From the NCBI RefSeq assembly GCF_001704415.2, contig NC_030819.1:86215272-86279271 (forward strand): a stretch of 64,000 bases of DNA, given 5' to 3'. The notes below the pieces were generated by a model that was given only the letters and a program-made list of their open reading frames with translations, was not told where the DNA came from and did not search any database. Positions 44,809 to 56,355 of the stretch are shown here, in pieces. The position numbers were made by a program, and so were the translations under genes. The DNA is from Capra hircus. Lineage: Eukaryota > Chordata > Mammalia > Artiodactyla > Bovidae. Positions within the stretch are counted from its first letter, which is position 1; the number at the start of each line of letters is the position of its first letter.

Positions 44809-45154
44809 ATAAGAAGTAATGAAAGAATAATGAGTTTAGAGAATTGTTGTCCACTTTAGAATGTGTGTGTTTAGCATTTAAAACTGAGTTTGATGTGCAC
44901 CCAACTTTTTTGCTTCAGGTAAATCTCTTTCAATTATTTTTTTTTAAACTAATTTCATAGTTTAGTCAAGCATGGATATTATGTATTTATAATATTTGTG
45001 GAGAATTCTATGTAATCTGATAATGTAATTATATTTTCTTGTGATTTATTAATCTTTTAGTAAATATGTTATGATCTTCCTATTTCTAAATCTAGCAGTG
45101 TGTGAATGTGTGTGTGTGTTCAGGAATGACAAAGTGCATATATGACATGGGAAG
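44809..45154. other. AT-rich unassigned DNA with a TG repeat
   Basis: About 340 bp. A T-run at 44935-44945 and an imperfect (TG)n run at 45097-45120. The TG run lies immediately left of a BovB 5' truncation point. Confidence 0.45.
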
Positions 45155-46206
45155 CATGGATCACAATAAACTGTGGAAAATTCTGAAAGAGATAGGAATA
45201 CCAGACCACCTGACCTGCCTCTTGAGAAACCTATATGCAGGTCAAAAAGCAACAGTTAGAACTGGACATGTAAAAACAGACTGGTTCCATATAGGAGAAA
45301 GAGTACATCTTTTCCTGTATATTGTCACCCTGCTTATTTAACTTTTATGCAGAGTACATCATGAGAAACCCTGGGCTATAATCAAGATTGCTGGGAGAAA
45401 TAATCAATACCATCAGATATGCAGATGACATCACCCTTATGGCAGAAAGTGAAGAGGAACTAAAAAGCCTCTTCATGAAAGTGAAAGAGGAGAGTGAAAA
45501 AGTTGACTTAAAGCTCAACATTCAGAAAACGAAGATCATGGCATCTGGTCCCACCACTTCATGAGAAATAGATGGGGAGACAGTGGAAACAGAGTCAGAC
45601 TTTATTTCGGGGGGGCTCCAAAATCACTGCAGATGGTGACGGCAGCCATGAAATTAAAAGACGCTTACTCCTTGGAAGGAAAGTTATGACCAACCTAGAT
45701 AGCATATGGAAAAGCAGAGATATTACTTTGCCAACAAAGGTCCATCTAGTCAATGCTATGGTTTTTCCAGTGATAATGTATGGATGTGAGAGTTAGAATG
45801 TGAAGAAAGCTGAGCACCAAAGAATTGATGCTTTTGAATTGTGATGTTGGAGAAGACTCTTGAGAGTCCCTTGGACTGCAAGGAGATCCAGCCATACCAT
45901 TCTGAAGGAGATCAGCCCTGGGATTTCTTTGGAAGGATTGATGCTAAAGCTGAAACTCCAGTACTTTGGCCTCCTCATGTGAAGAGTTGACTCACTGGAA
46001 AATATTCTGATACTGGTAGGGATCGGGGGCAGGAGGTGAAGGGGACAACAGAGGATGAGATGGCTGGATAGCATCACTGACTCGATGGACGTGAGTTTGA
46101 GTGAACTCCGGCAGTTGATGATGGGCAGGAAGGCCTGGCGTGCTGCAATTCATGGGGTCACAAAGAGTCGGACACGACTGAGCGGCTGAACTGAACTGAA
46201 CTGAAC
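45155..46206 (+). pseudogene. BovB RT core to 3' end, 5'-truncated
   Basis: Starts at GGATCACAATAAACTGTGG (VDHNKLW) and ends CTGAGCGGCTGAACTGAACTGAACTGAAC. TATGCAGATGAC (YADD) is at about 45417-45428 and the C-terminal block is well kept. Frames (45102-45341, 45572-45796) are broken by stops and indels, including a deletion just before YADD that removes much of the LEEAQAGIK segment. Confidence 0.93.
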
Positions 46207-46599
46207 ATAGACTAAAGAATGCAGGATCATGATTAAGCACACCCTAATCCTTAATCAGACTTCTTATAGAACTCAAATCAAATATTTAGATGTTAACGTC
46301 AAAGATCTCAAGGCCATCAGAAACCAAATCTTCCAGAATCCTAGATTTTGCAAACAGAAATCATAATCAAGAGAAAAGGAAAACACCCTAGGAACTAAAT
46401 CAAGGTATATTTTCCAGTTCATAGCTTGCTAAACAAATCACAAAATATCTTCAAATATATTTTTGAATATATAGGCAAGAAAGGACATAGGCTAAAGGCT
46501 TAAAATATAGGTTAAAAAGGACAGAAGCAACACCAACAAATTAGTAGATATCTGGAGATAACAACATTGTCTAGAAATAAAAGATATGTTGCTGTATCA
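46207..46599. other. AT-rich unassigned DNA
   Basis: About 390 bp between BovB and mariner. Nothing recognised. Confidence 0.45.
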
Positions 46600-47836
46600 T
46601 TAGGTTGGTAAAAGAGCATTTGCAGATTTGAACTATGAATTTTAAATCATTATCACTTGGCTCAACCACATCTTTATTAATCAAAGTAGGAAGCATTATA
46701 GTCAACACATGTTTGCCAATAAGAAATAAATTTGTTTATTCCAGTAGTGTAAAAATCCATGCTTCAGGATTTGACAAACCTTTGGAAAACACTTTCTGCC
46801 TCCTGCTGGTTGTTAAAACATTTTCCCTTGAAAAAGTTGTTGAGGTGCTTGAATAAGTGGTAGTCAGGTGTGAGAGATCAGGCAAGTATGATGGATGAGG
46901 CACATTTTTGACTCAATTTGTTCAATTTTTGAAGCATTAGTTGTGTGATGTGAAGTTAGACATTGTCATGAAGAAGAATTTGGCCATTTCTTTTGTCCAA
47001 TAATGGCTACAAGTGTTGAAGTTTTTGGTACATCTCATCCACTTGCTGAACATACTTGTCAGATGTGATGGTTTTTCCAAGATTCAGAAAGCTGTAGTGG
47101 ATCAAATGAAGTGCAGACCACCACACAGTGACCATGACAATTTTTTGCTGTAAGTTTGACTTTGAGAAGTGATTTGGAGCTGCTTCTCAGTCCAACCATT
47201 GATAAAATCCAATTTTCATTGCATGTCACTATCCAACTGAGAAATGGTTTATTGTTGTTTCATAGAATAAGAGAAGATGATATTTCAAAATGACTTTTTT
47301 TTTTTTTCAGTCAGCTCATGAGATACTCATGTACTGAGCTTTTTTACTTTTCCAATTTTCTTCAAATGTCAAATGACCATAGAATGGTCAATGTTGAGTT
47401 CTGTGGCAACTTATGTGTTGCAAGAGGCTCAGCTTCAATGATCCTCTCAATTGGTTGTTATCAACTTCCAATGACGAGCTAATGTGTTCCTAATAGTCAA
47501 GGCTCCCAACTTCTTTGTAAAGCTTCTTGAATCACACTGCGCTGTACATTTGTTAGCAATTTTGTGCTAAATGATTTGCTGATGTTGAGAGTTAGTTCTG
47601 CTGCTTTATGACCATTTTGAATGAAAATAAAAAAATTGCTTGAATTTGGCTTCATATCTAACATCATTTCTATAGTCTAAAATAAATATAAAATAAACAT
47701 CATCAACAAAAAATATAAAGCAAGAAATGTACATTAAAATGATATCATAACATAACCACATTTATTTAAGAATGTATTAATATCAAATGGCAAAGTTCAA
47801 CAATGCTAAACAGTGATTATTTTCACACCAAACTGA
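46600..47836 (-). mobile_element. Complete mariner DNA transposon (Hsmar1-like inverted repeats)
   Basis: About 1.24 kb, the usual length of a full mariner. The left end TTAGGTTGGTAAAAG (46600) and the complement of the right end (TCAGTTTGGTGTGAAAATAA, ending at 47836) form terminal inverted repeats of the TTAGGTTGGTGCAAAAGT type. The target dinucleotide TA is present at 47837-47838; the left copy has decayed to CA (46598-46599). Mariner moves by DNA cut-and-paste. This copy holds a dead transposase gene, so it is a fossil. Confidence 0.9.
46677..47666 (-). pseudogene. Mariner transposase, degenerate
   Basis: Reading on minus from ATGATGTTAGATATG (47666) to TAA (46677) gives about 330 codons, matching the 340-odd residues of mariner transposases. 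Recognisable blocks are GHKAAE (N-terminal helix-turn-helix region), VTC.E.WIL around the first catalytic Asp, MVTVWWSA, GKTITSDKY.QQVDEM, ILLHDN around the second Asp, and PDYHLFKHL around the third position of the DD34D triad. The first catalytic Asp reads Asn (TGCAATGAA). The second Asp and the DYH motif remain. Several in-frame stops and at least two frameshifts inactivate it. Confidence 0.88.
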
Positions 47837-47838
47837 TA

Positions 47839-48633
47839 AATTTCCTATTATCCAGATATTTAAGGAAATATTTCTTAACAAGCACTTAAAATTTAAGGGA
47901 CTGTTATTTCAAAGTTTCACATGGTGAGAAATAATTAGTATAATTTTAACAATAAAACTCCAAGAAAAGCAATCAGCAGAAACCGCCCCCCCCCAAAAAA
48001 AATGCTAGTATATGGTCTTTGTTATTAACCAATTATATTCATGAAATTATTCATCAAGTTAAAGTTTGTGTATTTTTAAATCACAAAACATACTGAAAAT
48101 ACTCAATGTTAATAAAACTAGTAAAATACTTAACCTTTTTCAGCTATATTTTGCCTATGCTCTAGCATCATGCAAAAATACAGTCAAAAAATGTGACACA
48201 GACCGGAAAGTCAGAAAAGAAGAAATTAATGGCAAACCAAGATCTGAAACAAGCCATTCTTCAGGGAAAGAGCCAAATACCCTTGACAATGATTGGTAGA
48301 GATTTTTTCCATGTTCATAGTTACTGCACAGATGAACCTATTTTGCTGGTAGCTGCCTGATGCTTCAGAATGAGAAACGTGGCTGCAGGATGCAACAGCT
48401 GATTGTGGGAGAATGACCAGAGAGAAATCAAATTTTCCTGTGGGGAACTGCTGTTAGACGAGTCTTGAGTATAAAAGGATTTGTTTAGCTAAAAGACTTT
48501 CTTAGAGCTAGTCTTTTGGCCTTTCCCTATAAATGTAATTTTCTACATTAAATGCACATTTACATACTAAATAGTATTATATGTAACTACATGTATGTTT
48601 TTCTTCTAAGGGAGAATGAGGAATATGCAATCT
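47839..48633. other. Unassigned DNA containing a possible terminal exon (48144-48552)
   Basis: No transposon is recognised over about 800 bp. A pyrimidine tract and AG (TAACCTTTTTCAG, 48131-48143) precede an open stretch of 51 codons (48144-48296) ending in TAG. The inferred product is polar and Lys/Ser/Asn-rich. ATTAAA, a variant poly(A) signal, lies at 48547-48552. This could be a 3' terminal exon of a non-coding or host transcript, or chance. A C-run at 47984-47994 sits upstream. Confidence 0.3.
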
Positions 48634-49000
48634 TAGTGTTGGAGAAGACTCTTGAGAGTCCCTTGGACTGCAAGAAGATCCAACCAGTCCATTCTGAAGG
48701 AGATCAGCCCTCGGATTTCTTTGGAGGGAATGATGCTAAAGCTGAAACTCCACTACTTTGGCCACCTCAAGCGAAGAGTTGACTCATTGGAAAAGACTCT
48801 GATGCTGGGAGGGATTGGGGGCAGGAGGAGAAGGGGACTACAGAGGATGAGATGGCTGGATGGCATCACTGACTCGATGGACATGAGTCTTAGTGAACTC
48901 CGGGAGTTGGTGACGGACAAGGAGGCCTGGTGTGTTGTGATTCATGGTGTCGCAAAGTGTTGGACACGACTAAGTGACTGAACTTAACAGAACTGAAAAG
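48634..49000 (+). mobile_element. BovB 3' end, short, 5'-truncated
   Basis: From GTTGGAGAAGACTCTTGAG to GGACACGACTAAGTGACTGAAC. A 109-codon frame (48652-48981) encodes the BovB C-terminal end, including GGIGGRRRRG and RMRWLDGITDSMDMSL. Confidence 0.93.
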
Positions 49001-49705
49001 CTTCCAGGGTATAAATTCTGTCACTGAAGAAAAGAAAATGTGCTCATTAAAGAATATGTGCTGCTGTTTATGATGTAAATAATGTGGGTACTTGTGCTTT
49101 CTAATTGTTGACTTTGGCAGAATTCTCTCATTAAAAAATAATGTAGGAGGCTGTCCTAAGATGGTGGAGGAATAGGATGGGGAGACCACTTTCTCCTCCA
49201 CAAATTCATCAAAAGAACATTTGAACGCTGAGTAAATTCCACAAAACAACTTCTGAATGCTGGCAGAGGACATCAGGCACCCAGAAGAGCAGCCCATTGT
49301 CTTCAAAAGGAGGTAGGCAGTATTAAAGACAAAAAGAGAGACAAAAGAGGTAGGGATGGAACTCCATTCCAGGAAGGGAGTCTTAAAAAGACAGAAGTTT
49401 CCAAACAGCAGGAAACACTCTTGCGGCTGTCTGTAGTGAGCCTTGGAAGCACTGAGGGCAACATAACTGGGAGGAAAAAATAAATAAATAATTAAAACCC
49501 ACAGATTACCTGCCCAGTGGTAACTTCCCAAGTGGAGAAGCAGCCCAGATGCCTGCATCTGCCACTAGCAAGCTGGGACTGGGCAGAGAGGCACAGGCCG
49601 CATTGCTTAGAGTAAATACCAGGCCTGAATTCCCTGAGGGCAATCTGAGGGAACTAACTTGGTATAGCAAACCAGACTGTCAGATAGCTACCACACAAAA
49701 AGCCC

Positions 49706-49766
49706 TGTGCTGCAATTCATGGGGTCGCAAAGAGTCGGACACTACTGAGCTACTGAACTGAACTGA
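49706..49766 (+). mobile_element. 60-bp BovB/Bov-tA 3' end within the L1 5' UTR
   Basis: GTGCTGCAATTCATGGGGTC through GGACACTACTGAGCTACTG to GAACTGAACTGA. L1 sequence resumes with AAGACACCATCAGGCCC. The surrounding L1 has a short duplicated unit (AAAAAGCCCT at 49697 and again near 49821), so the scrap sits at a monomer boundary. Confidence 0.85.
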
Positions 49767-50934
49767 CTAAAGACACCATCAGGCCCACTCACAGAACACA
49801 GGACTGACTACATCTATGCAAAAAGCCCTAACCTAAGATGACATCAGGCCCGATCACAGAACAAAGGTCTGAGCAGAGCTAGCCAAAACCAGAAGCAGGC
49901 AATTGTGGCCCCAGAGAGGCTTTACCTACCAAACTGCAAGCAACATTCATTGCTAACTAAGACTTCTTGGCATTCTGGACAGTCAACATCTGCCCGAGAA
50001 GGTGCACCAGTTGTACACCCAGAAAACTGAACAGCAGGGACAGGGGAGGCAATAAGTCGCAGCAACTGCTCTCATCAAACACCTGGTCACCTGAGCTGCT
50101 CGGACCTGGGAAGGGCACAAAATGCAGGCCCAACCTTGACTGCGCCTCTCAGGACTACCCAAATACCTTAACCTGAGTGGCTTAGACCTGGGAAGTGCAT
50201 ACAATCCAGGGCTGGCCTCAGAGTGTTCCCAGCACAGCAACCTAGAGCCTAAGCAGTATAGACAGGGGAAACACACACTCTTTGAGTGGGGACAAATCTA
50301 ATGTAGCCGAGAAACTGCAAACATCCACCAGTGTTATTTGTTAACAGCGTCCCTCCCTTCCCACAGCATGACTGAACAAGTGAGCCTAAAGAAATGTCCA
50401 CCACTACCCTCTTATGTCAGGGCAGAAATTAGACACTGAGGAGACCAGCAAACAGAAGCAGCTAAAACAGAGGGAACCGCCTTGGAAGTGAGAGGTGCAA
50501 CAGATTAAAACCCTGTCATTAATATCGACTACATAGGAAGGGGCCTATAGATCCTGAGAAATATAAGCCAGACCAAAGAACTCTCCGAAAATGAACTGAC
50601 CCCACAATACCCACAACACCAGAGAAAGTCCTAGATATATTTTTACTATTTTTACGATCATTCTTTTTATTATATATTTTTTAAATTTTTAAGTCCTCTA
50701 TTACTCCTTTAATTTTCATTTTTATAACCTATTATTACTTTGCAAAGAAAAGAGAGAAACCCTATTTTTAAAGCAAACTTCATATATATATACAATTATT
50801 GTGACTTTTTAATTTAATATTGTATTTTTGAAAATCCAACATCTACTCTAGATTTTTAATCTTGGCTTTTGGGTATTTATCAATTTTGTAACTTTAATAA
50901 ACCAATCTTCATTACTCATTTTTACTTGTGAGCG

Positions 50935-51370
50935 AGATTACTGGCTTGACTGCTCTCTACCACTTTGGACTCTCCTTTTATTCCACCAGGTCCTCTCTAT
51001 CTCCTCCCTCCCCCTTCTCTCCTCTACTCAAATCTATGAATCTTTTTGTGTCTCCCGAATGGTGGAGAACACTTAGGGAACTGATTACTGGCTGGATATG
51101 TCTCTTTCCTTTTGATTTCCCCCTTTATCCTCCTGGCCTTCTCTGTGTCCTTCCTCCCTCTTCTCTTCTCTGTATAAATCCGTGAACATCTCTGAGCAGT
51201 CCAGACTGTGTAGCACACATAAGGAAGTGATTACTGGCTAGCTTGCTCTCTCCTCTTTTGATTCCACCTCCTCTCATTCAGGTCACCTCTATCTCCCTCC
51301 TCCCTCTTATCTTCTTCATGTAACTCTGTGAACCTCTCTGGATGTCCCCCAATGTGGAGAAACTTTTCAT
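50935..51370 (+). repeat. Three tandem monomers of about 145 bp in the second L1 5' UTR
   Basis: The landmark GATTACTGGCT occurs near 50937, 51083 and 51230. Each is followed by a pyrimidine-rich CTCTCT/CTTTCC block and a (C/T)TCTGTGAA or similar block. It is the counterpart of 21710-22140. Confidence 0.8.
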
Positions 51371-51889
51371 CTTTAACCTAGATGTTTATCAACAGTGCTG
51401 TGTAGATGGAGAAGTCTTGGCTACTGTAAAAATAAGACTGAAAACCAGAAGCAGGAGGCTTAAGTCCAAATCCTGAGAACACCAGAGAACTCCTGACTCC
51501 AGGAAACACTACTCAACAGGAGCTCATCAAATGCCTCCATACCTATGCAGAAACCAAGCACCACCCAAGGGCCAACAATTTCCAGAGCAAGACATACCAT
51601 GCAAATTCTACAGCAACACAGGAACACAGCCCTGGGCTTCAATATACAGGCAGACCAAAGTGACTCCAAACCCACTGACATCTCATAACTCATTACTGGA
51701 CAATTCATTGCACTCCAGAGAAGAAATCCAGCTCTGCCCACCAGAACACGACACAAGCTTCCCTAAACAGGAAACTTTGACAAGCCACCTGTACAACCCC
51801 ACCCACAGTGAGAAAACTCCACAATAAAGAGAACTTCACAAACTGTCAGAATACAGAAAGGCTGCCCCAAACAGAGCAATATAAACAAG

Positions 51890-52780
51890 ATGAAGAGACA
51901 GAGGAATATCCAGCAGGTAAAGGAACTGGATAAATGCCCACCAAACCAAACAAAACAGGAAGATGAGTAATGATAGTGAAAATGATCCAAAATATTGAAA
52001 CCGAAATGGAATCACAGAGAAATAGCCTGGAGACAAGGATTGAGGAGATGCAAGAAAGGTTTAACAAGGACCTAGAAGAAATAAAAAAGTGTCAATATAT
52101 AATGAATAATGCAATAAATGAGATCAAAAACACTCTGGAGGGAACAAATAGTATAAAGTGGAGGCAGAAGATTAGTGAGGTAGAAGATAGAATGGTAGAA
52201 ATAAATGAATCAGAGGGGAAAAAAGAAAAACGAATTACAAGAAATTAGGACAATCTCAGATACCTTTGGGACAATGTTAAATGCCCCAACATTCGAATCG
52301 TATGAGTCCCAGAAGAAGACAAAAAGAAAGACCATGAGAAAATAGTTGAGAAGATAATAGTTGAAAATTTCTCTAAAATGGGGAAGGAAACAATCACCCA
52401 AGTCCAAGAAACCCAGAGAGTGCCAAACAGGGTAAATCCAAGGCAAAACACCCCAAGACATATATTAATGAGATTAGCAAAGATTGAACACAAATAACAA
52501 ATATTAAAAGCAGCAAGGGAAAAACAACAAACAACACACAAGGGGATTCCCATACGGATAACAGCTGATCTTTCAATAGAAACTCTCCAGGCCAGGAGGG
52601 AATGGCAGGACATACTTAAAGTGATGAAAGAAAATAACCTACAGCCCAGATTACTGTACCCAGCAAGGATCTCATTCAAATATGAAGGAAAAATCAAAAG
52701 CATTAAAAACAAGCAAATGCTGAGAGAATTCAGCACCACAAAGTCAGATCTCCAACAAATGCTAAAGGACTTTCTCTAGA
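51890..52780 (+). pseudogene. L1 ORF1, degenerate
   Basis: The start ATGAAGAGACAGAGG (51890) gives MKRQRNIQQVKEL, and the frame fails within about 35 codons (TGA/TAA stops near 51965). The coiled coil is open at 51970-52248, encoding MIVKMIQNIETEMESQ onward, then stops at 52246. The RRM-like and C-terminal segments are legible in the order seen in the intact ORF1, but with further stops. The end is near GACTTTCTCTAG (52769-52780). Confidence 0.9.
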
Positions 52781-52849
52781 AAGGAAACACAAAAATGGAA
52801 TATAAGCACGAACCCAAAACAATAAAGTAAATGCAATGGAATCATGCTT

Positions 52850-55800
52850 AGCAATAAATTACTTTAAACGTAAATGGGTTGAATGCCCCAACCGAAAGAC
52901 AAAAACTGGCTGAATGCATACAAAAACAAGACCCCTATATATGTTGTCTACGAGAGACCCACCTCAAAACAAGGGACACATACACACTGAGAGTAAAGGG
53001 CTGGAAAAAATATATTCCACAAAAATAGAGACCAAAATAAAGCAGGAGTAGCAATACTTATATCACATAAAACAGACTTTAAAAGAAAGTCAGTGAAAAG
53101 AGACAAAGAAGGGCACTACATAATGATTAAAGGATCAATCCAAGAAGAAAATAAAACAATTATAAATACATATACACCCAACATAAGAGCACCACAATAT
53201 GTAAGACAAATGCTAACAAGTATGAAAGAGAAAATAACAAGAACACAATAATAGAGGGAGACTTTAATACCCCATGTACACCTATGGATAGATCAGCTAA
53301 ATAGCAAATTAACAAGGAAACACAAATTTTAAATGAGACAATAGAGCAGTTAGACCTAATTTATATCTATAGGATATTTCACACTAAACAATGAATTACA
53401 CCTTTTTCTCAGGTGCACACGGAATCTTCTCCAGAATAGATCATATCCTGGGCCATAAATCTAGCCTTGGTAAATTAAAAAAAATATATATTGAAGTCAT
53501 TCCAAGCATTTTTCTGACCACAATATAGTAAGATTAGGTCTCAATTATAGGAGAAAAGCATCTATTTCTGCTTTATTGACTATGCCAAAGCCTTTGACTG
53601 TGTGGATCACAATAAACTGTGGAAAATTATGAAAGAGATGGGAATACCATCTTGAGAAATCTATATGCAGGTCAGGAAGCAACAGTTGGAACTGGATGTG
53701 GAACAACAGACTGGTTCCAAATAGGAAAAGGAGAACATCAAGGCTGTATATTGTCACCCTGCTTATTTAAATTCTATGCAGAGTACATCATGAAAAATGC
53801 TGGGCTGGAAGAAGCAAAACCTGGAATCAAGATTGCCGGGAGAAATATCAATAACCTCAGATATGCAGATGACACCACCCTTGTGGCAGAAAGTGAAGAA
53901 GAACTAAAAAGCCTCTTGATGAGGTTGAAAGTGGAGAGTGGAAAAGTTGGCTTAAAGCTCAACATTCAGAAAATGAAGATCATGGCATCTGGTCCCATCA
54001 TTTCATGGAAAATAGATGGTGAAACAGTGGAAACAGGGTCAGACTTTATTTTTGGGGGGCTCCAAAATTACTGCAGATGGTGACTGAAGCTATGAAATTA
54101 AAAGACGCTTAATCCTTGGAAGGAAAGTTATGACCAACCTAGATAGCATATTGAAAAGCAGAGACATTACTTTGCCAACAAAGGTCCGTCTGGTAAAGGC
54201 TATGGTTTTTCCAGTGATCATGTATGGATGTGTAAGTTGGCCTGTGGAGAAAGCTGAGTGCCAAAGAATTGATGCTTTTAAGCTGGTGTTGGAGAAGACT
54301 TTTGAGAGTCCCTTGGACTGCAAGGAGATCCAACCAGTCCATTCTGAAGGAGATCAGCCCTGGGGTTTCTTTGGAGGGAATGATGCTGAAGCTGAAATTC
54401 CAGTATTTTGCCCACCTCATGCGAAGAGTTAACTCATTGGAAAATATTCTGATGCTGGGAGGGTTTGGGGTCAGGAGAAGAAGGGGACAACAGAGGATGA
54501 GATGTCTGGATGGCATCACTGACTCGATGGATGTGAGTCTGAGTGAACTCCGGGAGTTGGTGATGGACAGGGAGGCTTCGCGTGCTGCAATTCATGGGGT
54601 CACAAAGAGTTGTACAGGACTGAGCGACTGAACTCAACTGAACTAATAGGAGAAAAACTATTAAATTTCCAACCTATGAAGGCTGAATAACCAACAAATC
54701 ACAGAATAAATCAGAAAAGAAATCAAAATATGCATAGGAACAAATGAAAACACAACCCCAAACCTGTGGGGCACTGTAAAAGCAATGCTAAGGGAAAATT
54801 TCATAGCAATACAGGCATACCTCAAGAAATAAGAAAAAAGTCAAACAAATATCCTGACTCTACACCTGAAGCACATAGAAAAGGAAGACATGAAGAACCC
54901 CAGAGTTAGTAGAATGAAAGAAATCTTTTAAATTAAGGCAGAAATAAATGCAAAAGAAACAAAAGAGACCATAGCAAAAATCAACAAAGGTAATAGCTGA
55001 TTCTCTGATAAGATAAATAAAATTGACAGACCATTAGCCAGACTCATCAAGAAACAAAGGGAGAAAAATCAAATAAATAATATTATAAATAAAAATTGAG
55101 GGATCACAACAGACAACACAGAAATACAAAGGATCATAAAAGACAACTATCAGCAATTATATGCCAATAAAATGGACAATGTGGAAGAAATGGACAAATT
55201 CTTAGAAAAGTACAACTTTCCAAAACTGAACCAAAAAGAAATAGAAAATCTTAACAGACCCATCACAAGCACAGAAATTGAAACTGTAATCAGAAATCTT
55301 CCAGGAAACAAAAGTCCAGGTCAAGATGGCTTCACAGCTGAATTCTACCAAAACTTTAGAGAAGAGTTAACACTTATCCTACTCAAACTCTTCGAGTAAA
55401 TTGCAGAGGAAGGTAAAGTTTCAAACTCATTCTATGAGGCCACCATCATCCCAATACCAAAACCAAAGATGCCACAAAAAATAAAACTACAGGCCAAAAT
55501 CACTGATGAACATAGATGCAAAAATCCTTAACAAAATTCTAGCAATCAGAATCCAACAACATATTAAAAAGATGATACAGCATGACCAAGTGGGCTTTAT
55601 CCCAGAGATGCAAGGATTCTTCAATATTCGATACAATCAATCAACGTAATACACCACATTAATACATTGAAAAATAAAAGCCATATGATTATCTCAATAG
55701 ATGCAGAGAAAGCCTTTGACAAAATTAAACATCAATTTATGATAAAAGCTCTCCAGAAAGCAGGAATTGAAGGAACATACTTCAACATAATAAAAGCTAT

Positions 55801-56350
55801 ATATGACAGATGCACAGCAAACATTATCTTCAATGGTGAATAATTGAAAGCATTTCCCCTAAAGTCAGAACAAGACAAGGGTGCCCACTTTCACCACTAC
55901 TATTCAACATAGCTTTGGAAGTTTGGGCCACAGCAATCAGAGCAAAAAATTAAATACAATTAATCCAAACTGCAAAAGAAGTAAAACTCTCACTGTTTGC
56001 AGACGACATGATCCTCTACAGAGAAAACCCTAAAGACTCCATCAGAAAATTACTAGAGCTAATCAATGAATATAGTAAACTTGCAGGATATAAAATCAAC
56101 ACATGGAAATCCCTTGCATTCCTATACACTAATGTTGAGAAAATATAAAGAGAAATTAAGGAAACAGTTCCATTCACCATTGCAACGAAAAGAATAAAAT
56201 ACTTAGGAATATACCTACCTAAGGAAACAAAAGACCTATATATAGAAAACTATAAAACACTGGTGAAAAAATCAAAGAGGACACTAATAAATGGAGAAAT
56301 GTTCATGGATCAGAAGAATCAATACAGTGAATAAGAGTATACTACTCAAA
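52850..56350 (+). pseudogene. L1 ORF2, degenerate, 3'-truncated and split by BovB
   Basis: Endonuclease region 52850-53546, then BovB, then 54657-56350 with linker and RT. Motifs seen: VNGLNAP (from 52870), CLRETHL-type (52948), GFIP (55593) and FADDM (TTTGCAGACGACATG at 55997-56011). The longest frame (55172-55399) encodes KYNFPKLNQKE and GNKSPGQDGF. Many stops. It ends in the connector after RT, before the Cys/His cluster. Confidence 0.92.
53558..54645 (+). mobile_element. BovB inserted in L1 ORF2, with 11-bp TSD
   Basis: 5'-truncated at GCATCTATTTCTGC, running to CTGAGCGACTGAACTCAACTG. ATAGGAGAAAA flanks it at 53547-53557 and 54646-54656, and the L1 reads through exactly when the insert is removed. 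A 154-codon frame (53619-54083) keeps the RT core with YADD (53862-53873). A short deletion near 53649 removes codons of the PDHLTCLL segment. The C-terminal frame is at 54269-54631. Confidence 0.96.
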
Positions 56351-56355
56351 GCAAT

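Larger units (their letters stand above)
49145..56350 (+). mobile_element. Second long L1 (5' UTR, ORF1, most of ORF2), 3'-truncated
   Basis: Plus-strand L1 with its true 5' end (GGAGGCTGTCCTAAGATGG; AAGATGG at 49158-49164). The 5' UTR runs to 51889, ORF1 from 51890, ORF2 from about 52850 to 56350. It stops in the ORF2 connector region, where an older antisense L1 begins, so the 3' UTR and tail are gone. It is interrupted by a 60-bp BovB scrap (49706) and a 1.1-kb BovB (53558). It is more decayed than the 16071 copy but collinear with it. Confidence 0.94.

Noticed and set aside
48066..48299. Full 77-codon frame as a small protein gene
   Set aside because: The first 26 codons lie in AT-rich DNA before the splice-like AG; there is no promoter or relative. 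Kept only as a possible terminal exon.
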